A stretch of DNA of 64,000 nt from Stratiolaelaps scimitus (lineage: Eukaryota > Arthropoda > Arachnida > Mesostigmata > Laelapidae), in the NCBI GenBank assembly GCA_019614645.1, contig JABWDB010000008.1:1116001-1180000 (forward strand). The letters run 5' to 3'. Positions 51,251-64,000 of this stretch are shown in pieces. Position numbers and translations under genes: made by a program. The notes under the pieces are model-generated. The model searched no databases. It had not been told where the DNA came from and saw only the letters and a program-made list of their open reading frames with translations. How positions within the stretch are numbered: position 1 is the stretch's first letter; the number at the start of each line of letters is the position of its first letter.

Positions 51251-54200
51251 TGAGCGAGTACGACCACCCGACTGACTGTCGGTGGCCGACTTCGTGGGTC
51301 ATTCGGTTGGCACGAGTGCGCGAGGCATCAACGGCGTTTCTCTACCGACTTTTTCTCGGGTAGCATTTTCCGTCGCCGCCGCCGCCAGCGTCCCAGCATT
51401 CGGTTCCGAGCTGCGCCCATAGAGCTTACATGGCATTGGCGGGTCACCGGCGGTCGACGCAGTCGCAACCACAGCCCGTCATGGCAGTGGGCCGCCGTCA
51501 ACGATCATGTCCAACGGCCGCTTCCGGCGCGACCCGTCGCCGGCCGATCTGTCGCTTGCTTCCACGGCAACAAGAGCCAACAGGCAACGGCAAACACTGA
51601 GAGCGCCATCAAGCTGCCGCAGCACGAGGCGTTCAGGCAGACAGAAAGACAGGTGTCAACTGGTGCGTGCAGCAGAGCACGACCAGAGCGTCGGCCCATT
51701 TCTGTCGCGATGAGTTCGGGTCGGCTAGCAGCGTCCATGGCAAGCACACACTCACAGTAACTTGCTGGCGAAATAGCTAGCGCGAACATGCCATAGAGTA
51801 AAGCTAATAGTGAAACTAGTATAAATACATAGCGAGTTCGGCACACGGACCAAGCGAACGGGCAGGGCTGCCCGCCCGTCTGAAACCCACCAGTCGCCAG
51901 CCGTCGCCGCTGAAGCTGGGTCTACGGCGGCGGCGGCGGATCGCCGGGACCACAGCGGCGCGCTGCTGCGGTGACGACGACGGCGAGTCAATTGAGCGCT
52001 CATTGACTCGACCTTATGCAGTAGGTGCTGTCTGCTTAGCTTGCGTCGTTATTACGATTTATTTACAGCGATTCGTAGCAATCAGACCCCGGCCAATGAA
52101 TCAGGCTTCCAAGGTTAACCCCCGCCAGCTTCCAGTATATCCTAGGTGTTCGCTTTATACGAGTCTTAGTTAGTGAGTCAGTTGGCATACGTTGACACAG
52201 TATTCTCTGCGGAGTGAGTATCCATTGTTACAGAGTTGCTGGCTAACAACGGGCACAAGAGGCCGAACAGCAGGGAGAGACATAGCTACGCCCGAGTGCC
52301 AGGCAGCACCCGCAGGCAAACAAGCCGGCTGAGCCAATTAATATTTTTGCTGCTGCTGTTGCTGCTGCTGTTGCTGTTGCTGCTACTGACCGTCGCGGAA
52401 TTCGTCCACTTTGATTATCTGCATACACTGCGCTTATTCTGACCGGCCTCTCTGTCTTCACTGAAACCCCAGAAAGTCTAAAGTTGTCTAGGTGGTCTAA
52501 GCTTGGTTGAGCCTCACGCTGAAAGTCGGCCAAACTCGACACACACAAGCAAAACCAGCAAGAGCACAGCGCACCCGACGACGCTCGACCGCCCGCCACG
52601 ATACCCAGCTAGCGAGCTATAAGGTGGTAAGATCGACTGAGCGGCCCGTCTCCTTGGGCAAACCGTCCCTGTTGCTGCTGTGTTGCCAACACCGCTCAAG
52701 ATAGGGTAACCAGCCCGACATCAGCAGGCGATCTCACAGATTCGACACCGTTCGTTCCTGATCTACTGCACTGTTTGCTGCTTTTGTAAAACAGCCACTG
52801 CTGCTGCTCAAAGGCTGTGGTGGCGGTGGTGGCGGTGGCGGCGGCGGCGGCGGCAGCAGCAGCACTTTTAACCTGTAGATCTGTCTGAGTTGGCGATAAC
52901 GCGCCGGTAATGTAGAGTAGGGCGCGCTCTGCTTGTCGGACGCGCTCGTGTACGCCACTTTCGTGTATAATGGGTCGGATGAGAACGCCGCCTATCCAAG
53001 ATCTGGGACAAGAGCAGTCGTCCCTAGCGGCCGGAACCGTCAGGAAAGCCGTTGAGCACTGGCGACCGAACGAACAATGCTCCGAGAGGGCACAACCGCG
53101 AAGCAAAGGGGACATGCCGTTGAAACGTTGCGTCCATCGTCGTGCTGCAGTTCAATGCATGCTCGAATGGTAGTGTCCTCAAGGCGAGTCGCTCCAGCTT
53201 CAAGCATCTGGGCGTACTCACGAAAGTAGATAACTTAGCGTACGGCGCGTAACTGAAATACTGGGTTAAACAGTCAGTATGGTGCCTCTTCCCCCACCGT
53301 TGATCGCTATGTTCATAAGCTGCTGCTCAAGGTGCAATTTTCGAACACCTCAGGACACCATATCATATTCTGAAGTATCACAAAAGTAGTTCCGAGCGGT
53401 GGCCCAGATAAGAACATCTCCAGGTACACTGTCGTCGACTTTGTTGTGACTGCAATGAGCCAATGTGTACGTGCATAGCACAATAACACTGCTACATACA
53501 AACGCGATAATAACACTAACTCTGATGGTCGTCACTAGTTTTTTTTATAGAGATTAAAGGTAAATCCGGCATGGACACCAGGCTTCACAACTAAGGTATT
53601 TCCCTGGTTGTGTTGGACTCTTACTGGCTAAACCCAGAACCGATTTTGACTTGGGGCACTGACCGGGACTGTCAAAAGTATTACTTCAGTCAGTGCCTTC
53701 TATGGACCGGCAGTTGATTCCAACCATGTCCTATCCCTCATGGTGGTCGTCAATACAAGTTGTCTCTGTGCTGCTTGAGTTCCTATTGGCGTTGGCCAAG
53801 TAGGAGTTGAATTAATGTTATTGAGAGCCAACGGTGGCAATAGTTGGGCGCAACCTGCGCGAGTTCTCCCGAACGAAATGCATGTTTTGAGTAGGTTTTC
53901 GTCGCTATTTTGCTTGTCTAACATTATTTTCAAACGTCAGGCATACAGCCATCAGTAGAAGAACTCCGCTGCTGCTTCACCCCTCATATACCCCAGGCAC
54001 TCGTCTAATAATAGTGCATTCTGCGGTACTATAATGCCATGGCATCCTAAAAACGTTGCTCTGGCTAAATGACCGCGAGAGGGGCTACCATTCCAAGCCA
54101 CCGCGCCTGTATCGCCAGACGGGTCACACACAACTACACATATCCGTTGTACACACACACACAAAAGCACACCCATTCAAACCCTATGCCATCTCGGACC

Positions 54201-57200
54201 CATCAACCGACGCCGGTCTTCGTTTAGCGCTTCTCAGCCATTAACATTATCATCGGCATAAACGGCAGCATCATCTTCGTATGGACCTACCTTTGTCATT
54301 GTGATCCGCAGCGGACGGACGACTACCGCCACGGCTGACGAGATCTCTTTTTGTCCCTCGACAGGTCGGGGGCTATGTGGGGTCGCGAGGGCATACTACT
54401 GTAGCAGACTCGTCGCGCCTACCAGCTACACACAGATGGACACTGCCGAGGAGAAACGGTAGCCGTAGTGGTAGTTAAAGGCTCCCACCGTGGAATCTAC
54501 CACGGAGGAATCCTCTCCACGAGTATTGCTTCCCTTCGTACCGACCTTACCTCATCTCATAGGAAACGTATAATAATGATCAGCAGACACAGGACTGCAC
54601 TGTCATCGCTATGTGCATGACGCCCAACGGACTTGTCGTTGACGTCGTCTACAGGCCAAGCTACAGGATTGGGAACTCGGCTTTGCTCTCTGACGTCCCG
54701 TTCCTGTGAATCGCCCTGCGAATCCCCTCGTTCCTCACGGAGCGTTTTCGTTCTTTGTACCGTCTCTCATTCACTGCTGACCGCCCTCTGTCCGCTGGCT
54801 AGAGCTGATCTGGCCTGTCTCTGTTCTCTGACGGCACACGCCGGAAGTCTTCAACGACGGACGGACGAATGGAGCAATGGAGCATGAGAGAGAGAGAGAG
54901 AGAGAGATACGAGGAGAAACTACTAAGCAAAGATAAAGAGATTAGATCGTAAAGACGCGATATGATCTACTCAACCGCCAGCCCGTTTGTCTCTGCCGCT
55001 CTCTATCTACACTGTACTGGGAGACTAGCTATGGGAACGATATGATAGCCCCATTCTGTTTCAGTGTTCAGACAGAGCGGGCTGGACCTATCCGTTGGGC
55101 CTCTGTTCGGTTGGGACCGTTGAGCGGATGTTTGTGACGACGTCATCCCCTAAAAGCCGGCCCAATTCGTTCCGCTGTCGGTCTCGTTACACTGTACACT
55201 GCATCGGCTTCTGCCGCCGCCGCCACGAACTTACGAAGACTGGCGTCGTTCACTGCTGTGGGGCATTTCCACGCATTCTGTGTCGTAAACGAATGTTACG
55301 GCAGGCGGTGCGCGCCTGTTAGATCTTTACACAAAACGACGTCAACAGTTGAAAAAAGGGCAGTTATATAATACGAACATGTGGTCGGACGTCAAGTAGT
55401 TGCCCAAAGGTGGAACGCAATATCAAGGTATGAGCATCCTATGCCGTGTACCGGTTAGGTAACGACTTATATATATATATACGCTAGCGTTGCATCGTTT
55501 CCATAGTTTCACGATGACCTCTGAATGGTAGTAACCTGTAATAAGAAGCAGGTGCGAAGCTGTCGCCAATGTTATAGACGCCTTGGTCAAACCAAGGCAG
55601 ACCAACGTAGCATTAGCGAGCAGTGCAACGTTGTAGAAATCGCATACATACATAGATACAAAGAAACAGACGAACAATATACGCGTTCATGTTTTTCCTG
55701 GCTTCGAACAAATACAGCAGGAAAGGTGTCCGACCTACTTTCACATTATTCAGTGACGACCCCCCGGCGGCTCAACTAGAGCATAATGAAAGCATTGCTT
55801 TTAGCTGTATCAAGCAGTCGCATTTTTCAAAATCGATTATTATATTTATATATATCCCTGAAGGCGAGAATTACCTCAGCAAGATCATCGTAGCTCGCCT
55901 CTAGTTTCGTGTTTTCTGAGGGAAATCTGTCGCGGCAGGATAGAATGATGTCATTACTGTATGGAGAAGTGGATTGATGTATAATATGTATTTCTGAAGA
56001 AGCATCGTTCTTCTTGTATCTACTACACTATGATTGTCCAATCAATGGTTGAGCGTTTGCATTACTCGGTATCACAAGCAGAACTCGGCAAGCATACACC
56101 TTTCGCAAAGCAGTTCATGGTACAGTGTATGTTAAAATGAAGTCGATATTTGACAAATATATAGCAATTCACGGGAATTCATGAGAACAGAGTATCCCAG
56201 CAACCATGAAAAGCTATGATATTTCAAAGAACGATCGCTCTCTCTCTTCAGATCATATATAGAATATATTTTCTACTAAATCATATTTTGTCATTTTCAT
56301 TAACAAGCTGAGATACAAGTCGAGCTATGCTTCGGCATCCTCAGCCGACATGAACCGAATGAATTAGCCGACATTAGTATGGAAGTCGTAACTATTAGCA
56401 TGGATGCACGCGCGAACGCGTATAATGAATAACCTCAGCGCTGACCACGTGAGTCCACACGCTCGAAGTTGTCTGGCCGAAGATTGTTGACTCTCACCTG
56501 AAACAAGCAACGGAAGGAGGAATTAGTAAGATTTTCATTTGCATCGACATTTTGCATTGGCCATGAATCGAAATATATTGGCCCAAAGGCAAAACGAGCT
56601 GATATTGCAACATAGCTGCAAGACGCGCCATTGAATCTCGACGCAGCTCTGTGTCAAACAAATACAACGTCCTCCTCCGCCAAAATTAGCGACCATTGAA
56701 CAAATCAATGCGCACACACATACCCGCAAGCATATATAAATAGATAGATTGATAGACACGTTGAGATACGCATATGTCCACGAGTGAGTTGTACCCTCCG
56801 TATGCGTGTCTTCTATGTATATCCTAATGAGTGGTTGTGTCTGTGTTTGTATATATATACCCCCATAATCCCTAGAAATTCTGAACTACTGTATGTTTGA
56901 ATAAATATTCAATTATCATTGACATATATATATATATATATATATATTCGTGGTACACTATACGTCTGATTGATATGCTAGCCAGTTAAGCCAGCAGCGG
57001 CGGTGTACAACAATTCCGGAGGTATTGGTATCAGCGTGTTGTGGTATGGTACGTCTGTGCTAACTGTGTGAGTGAAATATTGAACGCCGCGTGTGCGCCT
57101 GCGCGCGCGAGTATCAGCCGATCTGAGCTCTATCGTCGGTCAGCTTGTTGAAACGAAGAGCCGCCTCTGAAGCCGATGGCGACGTCAGCCAGCAACAACG

Positions 57201-57400
57201 GCAATAGCCTGTTGATATGCCATGGCTGCGGCAGGTCGCCGTGCTTTCTCTGCGCTGTGGCTGTGCTTGGTAGCCAGAAAGCAGAGTGTTCTCGACGATA
57301 CCGACGTCCTCACACACGACCGGCAGATAGATGGAGCAGCATATGCATCAGCGCCACCAGCAGTCCCAAACGAAGACAGACACCGCTCAATAGTGGGTAC
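51251..57400. other. Gene-poor interval
   Basis: No supported gene. CTG/TTG run at 52348-52386, GGC/GGT run at 52820-52862, GA run at 54889-54906, and (AT)n at 56922-56946. GC-rich patches at 51370-51560 and 51890-52000 alternate with AT-rich sequence. Confidence 0.5.
52820..52862. repeat. (GGT/GGC)n then (AGC)n compound trinucleotide repeat
   Basis: GGT and GGC triplets pass directly into an AGC run. Read on the - strand this is alanine/proline-coding-like, but no gene context supports translation. Confidence 0.9.
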
Positions 57401-57404
57401 CAAG

Positions 57405-57503
57405 CAGCAGCAGCAGCAGCAGCAACGAGACTGGCTGCGAACGCTCGCAGCAACAGCAAAACTATTATGGCTAGAGTCACCATAGCTCTTCATTCGTTGT
57501 CGC

Positions 57504-57535
<32 letters not shown>

Positions 57536-57536
57536 A
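57405..57536. repeat. Two nearby (CAG)n tracts
   Basis: CAG/AGC tracts at about 57405-57424 (six to seven units) and 57509-57536 (about nine units), separated by 85 bp of CAG-interspersed sequence. A third CAG-rich tract lies at 57925-57955. No reading frame around them is supported by a recognisable domain. Confidence 0.9.
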
Positions 57537-57539
57537 TAA

Positions 57540-60500
57540 GCAGCAAGTAAGCAAGCAGTCTCCAGCAACGAACGCTGTCGCTGCTCGAGCTGTTGAGACC
57601 CGGCATTGGTTCGACTGACTGTCCGTCTATTCATCGCCGGAGCAGCATCCGACGAGAGCTTAGGTGCTAGCAGTGGTAGTGGTGACGGTGGTGGTCGTGG
57701 TCGTGGATAAGCTGCGCTGCAGCAGAGGCACAGGGGATAGGCAAAACCAGCGAGGAAGCAAGAAAAGGCTATAATAGTGAGTGAGTGGTGAACGCCACAG
57801 CTACCGCTTGATCGGCACTACAACAACTACTGCTGCTAGTGATTCACTGATCGCCACAAGCCGCTTGCTGGTCGCTCGGTCTCGAGCAGTGTGTGGACTG
57901 GCGGCAGTGGGGCCTCTGAAACGCAGCAGCAGCAGCAGCAACAGCAGCAGAGCAGCCAATCCCTGTGCAGAAGCTGCGGCTGCGGGCGCCTGTATCGGCT
58001 CTGTCGGTCCGTCTGTCCAATTGTGCTTAGCCTGCTGACGAGCCTGAGGAATTGGACTCGAGAACTGAAGTGCCGCTAGCAGTCAGCTGCTGGTGACAAT
58101 CAGCCTAGCCGTGCCTGTTGTAGGGTGCAGGATGTCGAATGACGGCCTACAGTAACCCTCTCGTCTCGCACATGAAAAGGTGAACACGATTACGATGAGT
58201 ACCTACTGGAGCCGTCTTCTGCATCGTCTCCTGCCGTCTCAAACCGCTATTGGCCAAGTATGACCAGTGCCATCATCATCAGAATAATAATGATGATAAT
58301 ACAATAATTTCGAGACGTTACTCAGCAGCAGCCTACAATAAGAATAACAACAACAAAATGATGGGGTGCAGCGTTGATTTCGACATCATCGTATTCATCA
58401 ACTGAAAACACGTATTACTGCGCAACGGCACGCGCACTAGAATAACGCATAATCTCACGTAACGTCGTTAGTGAAATGACAATGCTGCGCATGAGTTGAA
58501 CATTTACTATTATTTTTTGATAATTTAATCTTTACTCACGACTGCGTATTCAGTGTTGCCTTTTGCGACCTCAATGACTAGCTTTACAATAGCACTGCTT
58601 GATAGTGGCAGTACAGGAGGAAAAAAATCGCATCGGACAAGATATGGTCCACCCACGTAATTGTCAGGCACCCACATTGTGCTTATCCAACGATAACAAA
58701 AAAACACCAGCTGTGTGGCTCCGTCCAATATACCTATAGTACCATCCTTTACAAGCTGTCCATAGTTCGCTCTCCCTGTTCGAGAACCGTCTTGCGAGAG
58801 ACTTCAGAACGCCCCACCTAATTTTGTTGTCGGTTAATTGTCTATTAATTAACTAATACTAGGGGACGGTCGTCGCCGTCAGGTCTGCCCCCTAGTTGCG
58901 ACACAATGGACTCCGTTGTAAACCGAAGCAGCAGCGGCAGCAGCAGCAGTACTCACGAGCGTCATGAGCCCTCATGAGCACCATTCGTCCATCATGAGCC
59001 GATACACGAGGTAGCAACGATGAGGCAGCGCGCCACCATCAGCACAACACGAAGAACACACAGGTCGTTTCGGTGGCCAGCGTTTGGCTGTCCAAACCAA
59101 CGCGTCCATCTTCTCGATCCTTTCGTATCAGCGCGAGACGGCTGCTGGATTCGAATAGCGCACCGCCGTAGTGCACCAGCATATAGCTAATATGCTATGT
59201 AGGAGAAGACGAGTATGCGTCGTGAGGTGGCGAAGTTGACTCGCGTAGACCCGAAGCGCTCCGGCAGTCGGCGGTAGGCGCAACAAACCGACACAAAGCG
59301 ATTTCTACTCCGGGCGTCATTGTGGCCAAGCCGTTGTGCGAGATGATTCTTGTGCTGATATTTGGTGCCGGCCGGCGCTCGATCTGCCCCCGAATCGGAG
59401 ATCACACGGTGCGGCAGTCGTATGATTCATGCACAGAAGTCGTAGTCATGTGGGGCATGGAGCGACGTATTACAGGATAACGGAGACGGCGACAGAGAGC
59501 AACAAATAGCAAAATAGGCACCACATGCAGCATCAGCGCCTCCGATGTGTCGCGATGACACCGCAGCGTTGAAGATCTTTTAGACAACCATGCTCCATGT
59601 ATACTCAATAGCTAGTCATATATATATATATATATATATACTCTCTTGATGCCGACCAAGCGGACAAGTAACTTGGCTCTATTGGCTAGCGAAATCTGCT
59701 GTTGGCCAATGTCTTTTGGCGGCAGTAACGACTCTGCCGCCACGAGATGGCTGGATGTGCTCTGCGACGCAATAGACCCACAATCCGCGCTCGGGTGACG
59801 AGGAAGCGGCAGAAGCACCACCAGCGGGTAGTGGTGGACTACTACTATTGATGCGTACGAACATGCGTACGAGCTCGGTAGACATAGATAGATAGAGAGA
59901 GTAGTCGGATCTGAGTAGTCGCCGCAGCCAACGACAACAGAACCAGGAGCAGGCCTCCGTCCCATACTCCCCCTGCCCGCTCTCTCTCTCTCTTTCGTCC
60001 TGTTGTTGATGAAGAGAACACCATAGCAAGCGATAGCACCGACGGCTAGCACAGGGCAATACAGCATTCGCGGCCGCATCAGCCGACAACAGCACCAGCA
60101 CCAGCAGCACCAGCGACCAGTGGCGGTAATGCTATTAGATTGCTATGGGGCTGCTATTACAGAGCGCCACTGTACAGACAGTGGCGAAATATTGCAGACG
60201 GTGCAACCAAGACGTGAACGAAAATAAAATGGATCATAATCAAAGTGGTGAACAATCGAATGATCTGTGATCATGTTAAAACGAAATAGCACAAATCGAA
60301 CGACGCTGCCATATCAGCGAAATAATTGTATTAAGCGACAACAAAAAAAACACATCATCGGGTCGAGCTTCGCGTTGTGACGACGTCAACCGTAGCGTTG
60401 AGTAGGCTTTGACTAAGCTCCGACGAGTCGGGTATAACCGAAAATCGTGGACGCGGGGTCCACAGGTGACGAGGTTTACCACAGAGTGCAAACGCGCCGT

Positions 60501-63500
60501 TGAGCGCGAATGAACTTCTGCGCTTCTGCCGTCTCGGGGTAAGGTAAAGCTTTATTGATTTATTAAAGGAACTGCATACATTGCCACAAAGTTCTTTTTT
60601 GGGGGGGCTTAATACGGCCAGTCAATGTGACACCGAAACAGAAATAAACCGCTATATTGCGCTATTAGGTAGAGCTTGGTTAACCGAAGGGAACAGTGAT
60701 GTTAGCTTGCCCAGACGATCGCTACGACGAGTAGATATTATGCCGGCAAACCGCAGCAGCAGCAGCCGCCGCAGCAGCTACGGCAGCGGCGAGCTTGTCA
60801 TCATTGTCTAACTCACCCCCACCCGTTCTATCTATTATAGATCGTCGCAGGCACGGTCTGCCCGTGCGTGGAGCGTCTGTTCTTGTTGGCATTGTTTATT
60901 TCTGTTGGTTGCTTGTGTCGTAGTCGAGTCATCGTCGCCGTGCTCTCTTTCGTGGCCTATTCCTCGCTAGGACGCGTGTCCTTGCATAATGGCCCGTGCT
61001 CCTCACTGTCGCAGCAGCGTTGCCGCCGCCGCCGCTTAACCTGATCGAGCCGTCCGTATGCTACCTATCCACCCTAGACCTCGTGCCTACCCACCCTAGA
61101 CAGCACACAAGCTGCACAGGCACACACACACAGACACATATGGCGGATTTCGCTGTACACCACCGTCCATATGACGACAATGCTCTCGGGTGGTAGTTTC
61201 CTGTCGCTGTCGACGAGAACAAACGATGAAAAGAAATAGCATTACACAATCATATGATAATTGACGCAGAGGTGGGTGCGCGATCGTGAGTGAGATGGAG
61301 ACACGTCCGACACATTACAGTTTACGCCGGATATCATATCTGTGATATTTGTATAATTGCATGTGCATTTATGTCGAGGGTGATGTCGAGGGGCTTTAAT
61401 TACGGTACGCTTACGGGTACCGAGCATACGTGTGATTCGAAATTACACTATGAGATCATGGTTAGTATACATGAACACTATTATAACGTTATTATGATTA
61501 AATAGTGGTTTCTTCTCGTGACCCCTTATCGACAACTTATCCCTCCACCGCGGCCTCTGATAAGCCGGAGTCTGGCTCGTTCATTTAACCGCCCTTTCGT
61601 CAGGTCGCTGGTCCGTCCGTCAAACCTCCGCGTGCACCAATCGGTTGCCTGCTTTGTCCTGGTCGCGCTTGCCTGCAACGAGCCTGCGAGTCACACCGCA
61701 GGCACGCACGCACGTATGTGTGTATAACGTGTATCGTACAGTTCCTATAACGTTCTTTGTGTCTCGCTCTCCTCTACCCACTCACCGCCTTCAACAGGAT
61801 TTTTTTCATTCACCTCGGCGGTGGCGGCGGTGGCGGCGGTGGGAGAACCAGCAACGCTGGTGGTGGCATTACGCTGTCGTGGGTCGCGGGGAGCACGACG
61901 GAAGCAGCAGACGCAAGCGCTGGCCTTTCATGGGATGTTCCCAGCATCTCGCTCGGCTTAGCTCAGCTCTCGTATGACGTCAAATGCGTTCGACACACGG
62001 CACATGTCGGCGGCGCCCACACGTGTTGCCGGCGGTGGGTCACCCCGCGATGTCCGCTCTGCATCGGCGGCCGTCCACTTCAGCTGTTTGTTTTCTCTTA
62101 TGACAGCTATGGGCCGATGCCATCCGCTCTGACTCAGAGAGCCCATAATCAGCTAGAGCCAGCCAGGCCGCGAGATCGGAGCCGATCAGTTCGGCACCGT
62201 TCGTCCAGCGCATGAACGTCAAAGGGTCATTACAAATGGGCGGCAAATAGCGCCCACGACGCATAGTGAAAAGAGGCGTCTGCAACGTTCTCACCAGCTA
62301 GTATCAGTGAACAGTAAATCAGCGATCATGTATAGATATAGAAGAAAGCGAGAGAGAGAGAGAGAGAGAGATAGTAGAGCATAGGTCATAGAAGAGCCGA
62401 TGGAAGCCAGGACAGCAATTTCGATTTTCAGAATGTTATTAACATATGTAACATTTCGAAATGTCTGCGGCTTCCCGCAAAGTTCGCTCATTGGACGACG
62501 GCAGCTACATCTCTAGTCAGCATTTACCGCATGACGGACTTTTACTTCCACCACAAAATCTACGGTTGGCATTCAATTGAACAGCAGCAGCAACAGCAGC
62601 AATAGCAGGAGCAATATCCTCAGCTTACCATGACCTCGACGCCGCTCGATTCACTAGCCGCTATCTCCATTTCGCCGATCTCGTAGCATATCAACGGATA
62701 TCGATCGAAACACTCATCAAAACACACAATCACCTAAAGCCTACAGACAGACACCTCCTATAGGCAGATGACATGGATGTACTCCCACAACAGCTCGTAA
62801 CACGTTCGTGGCCCACGATGGAGACTGGCAAAGGCACCACTTTTTGCCTGATCGCGTCAACAGGCCATTTTCTCTGTCCTTCTGGTGGAAATACCCCGCC
62901 AGTGTTGGTTGAGAGCCGTGTGCGTCTATGGGTCTGTGTCCACGCTACTTACATACGCGCACCTTTGATTATTCCGATTGGAACAGCCGGGTACCTTTCC
63001 TTCCACACGTCGAACAATCCAGGACGATTCCACTCAGCCCTCAGCAATGACACATGCGCTATAACCCAGAAGCCGAAAAAGCGGCTGCCAGCGAATTATA
63101 ATATAACCGCAACCAGCAACAACAACAACTATAACAACAACAGCTGCATTGCCACCACCTACCAAAGAGCTCTATGACCAGCTTAGTCTAGTCTAAACGT
63201 TACCTGAAGCCGCAGTTGCACGCAGTTGTCCGATACATCTCCCCTACCCATTGTCTAGGCCACTGAGGGTCGACCTGTCGCCAGGCCCGTCCCTCCATTC
63301 ATGTATGTGTGTATCTCTCTTGTGTCGTCACAGTGCTGTAATTGCACACCGTCTAGTGTTTGCATAGCGGAGCGGCACAGATCTATCTATCTATCTACCC
63401 ATGTCTAACATCTAACAAATAGAAATTATAGAAGTAGTAGTAGTAGTAATGGTAGTAGTATCTCTAATATCTCATTGAATTGTCTCGTGGTAACTCAGTG

Positions 63501-64000
63501 CTCTCACCACGCCCACAGGCATATACACACACACACAGTCAAATATAGCCAGCTATAACTGAGCCTGCAAGCGGTTGGCGAGACGAGCGAGCAAGGCGGG
63601 CACCGATCGCTGGCAGGGTTCAGCAGGACGCAGCAAGCTAACATCATCTACTATACCTTGGCAATTCTCCCTCTCCGGCAATCTTTATCTCTACAAAGTA
63701 TCTCTATCATTCTATATCCATGCTTACCATGTACTACAACGAAAAGCTGCTGCTGATGCAGCCTACAAACAGACACCCCTGACTGGTGACCAATGACCGC
63801 GATGTTGGTGACTGACTCTCTGTTGACTCGATATGAGCTGGTTTGCCATTTCGCTGTCGGCGACCAGCGCTCAAATTCGTACTACCATTAAGAAATCTGT
63901 GACGGTGACGCCGCCGCCGTCGCCTCCTCCTCCACCTCCACCACTGCCACAAACGCCACGATCAAACAGACACTCTCAAGCAAGCTCAAGAAATATTGCC
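57540..64000. other. Gene-poor right end
   Basis: No supported gene. A weak candidate - strand exon is at 58552-58696 (see findings). Repeats: (AT)n at 59620-59641, GA run at 62350-62372, GTA run near 63432-63463 and a GGC/GGT run at 61819-61842. The open + frame at 61757-62215 runs through the GGC repeat and shows no domain. Confidence 0.5.

Noticed and set aside
52475..53000. Direct or CRISPR-like repeat spacing
   Set aside because: Only simple trinucleotide repeats; no regular repeat-spacer pattern anywhere in the window.
57185..57634. Poly-Gln or poly-Cys/Ala frames over CAG tracts
   Set aside because: CAG runs open several frames on both strands; no flanking domain, start or splice support to choose a polyglutamine protein.

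Overview
This is a eukaryotic, almost certainly arthropod, nuclear window. Genes are split by GT-AG introns. Roughly forty (AT)n microsatellites and many CAG/CTG, CGG/CCG, AAT and GA runs are scattered between and inside genes. The two recognisable genes have animal orthologs. The very dense (AT)n arrays and compact 5' half would suit a mite such as Varroa, but that is a guess from overall texture, not a result.

Layout. (1) 1-3.9 kb, + strand: the 3' part (five exons, 330 residues) of a multi-pass membrane protein I could not name, preceded by a degenerate tRNA-SINE-like stretch. (2) 5.3-11.2 kb, - strand: nine coding exons (1123 residues, N-terminus not found) of CHAF1A, the p150 subunit of chromatin assembly factor 1. 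It has the basic S/T-P-rich N-terminal part, KER region, degenerate PCNA-binding motif, dimerisation segment, acidic ED region and, unusually, two tandem winged-helix-like segments. It is tail-to-tail with gene 1, and a cluster of E2F-type sites lies near 13 kb upstream of it. (3) 12-21 kb: no recognisable gene; microsatellites and one minisatellite. (4) 21.1-24.9 kb, - strand: three exons (360 residues) of a MAP-kinase phosphatase of the DUSP1/DUSP4 class. The end of the rhodanese-like domain, the complete catalytic domain and the tail are present. (5) 24.9-64 kb: about 39 kb with no gene I can defend. It is full of low-complexity repeats that generate long artificial ORFs, and may include a very long DUSP intron, because the exon(s) coding for most of the rhodanese domain were not found here.

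Functionally the two named genes are unrelated: CHAF1A deposits H3-H4 behind replication forks, and the DUSP inactivates MAP kinases in the nucleus. I found no evidence of a novel multi-gene system. The best observations are the duplicated winged-helix segment in CHAF1A and its E2F-like promoter sites. Next come a perfect 16-bp inverted repeat built around an (AT)n array, a shared 28-nt element seen twice, and a possible serine-protease-like fragment.
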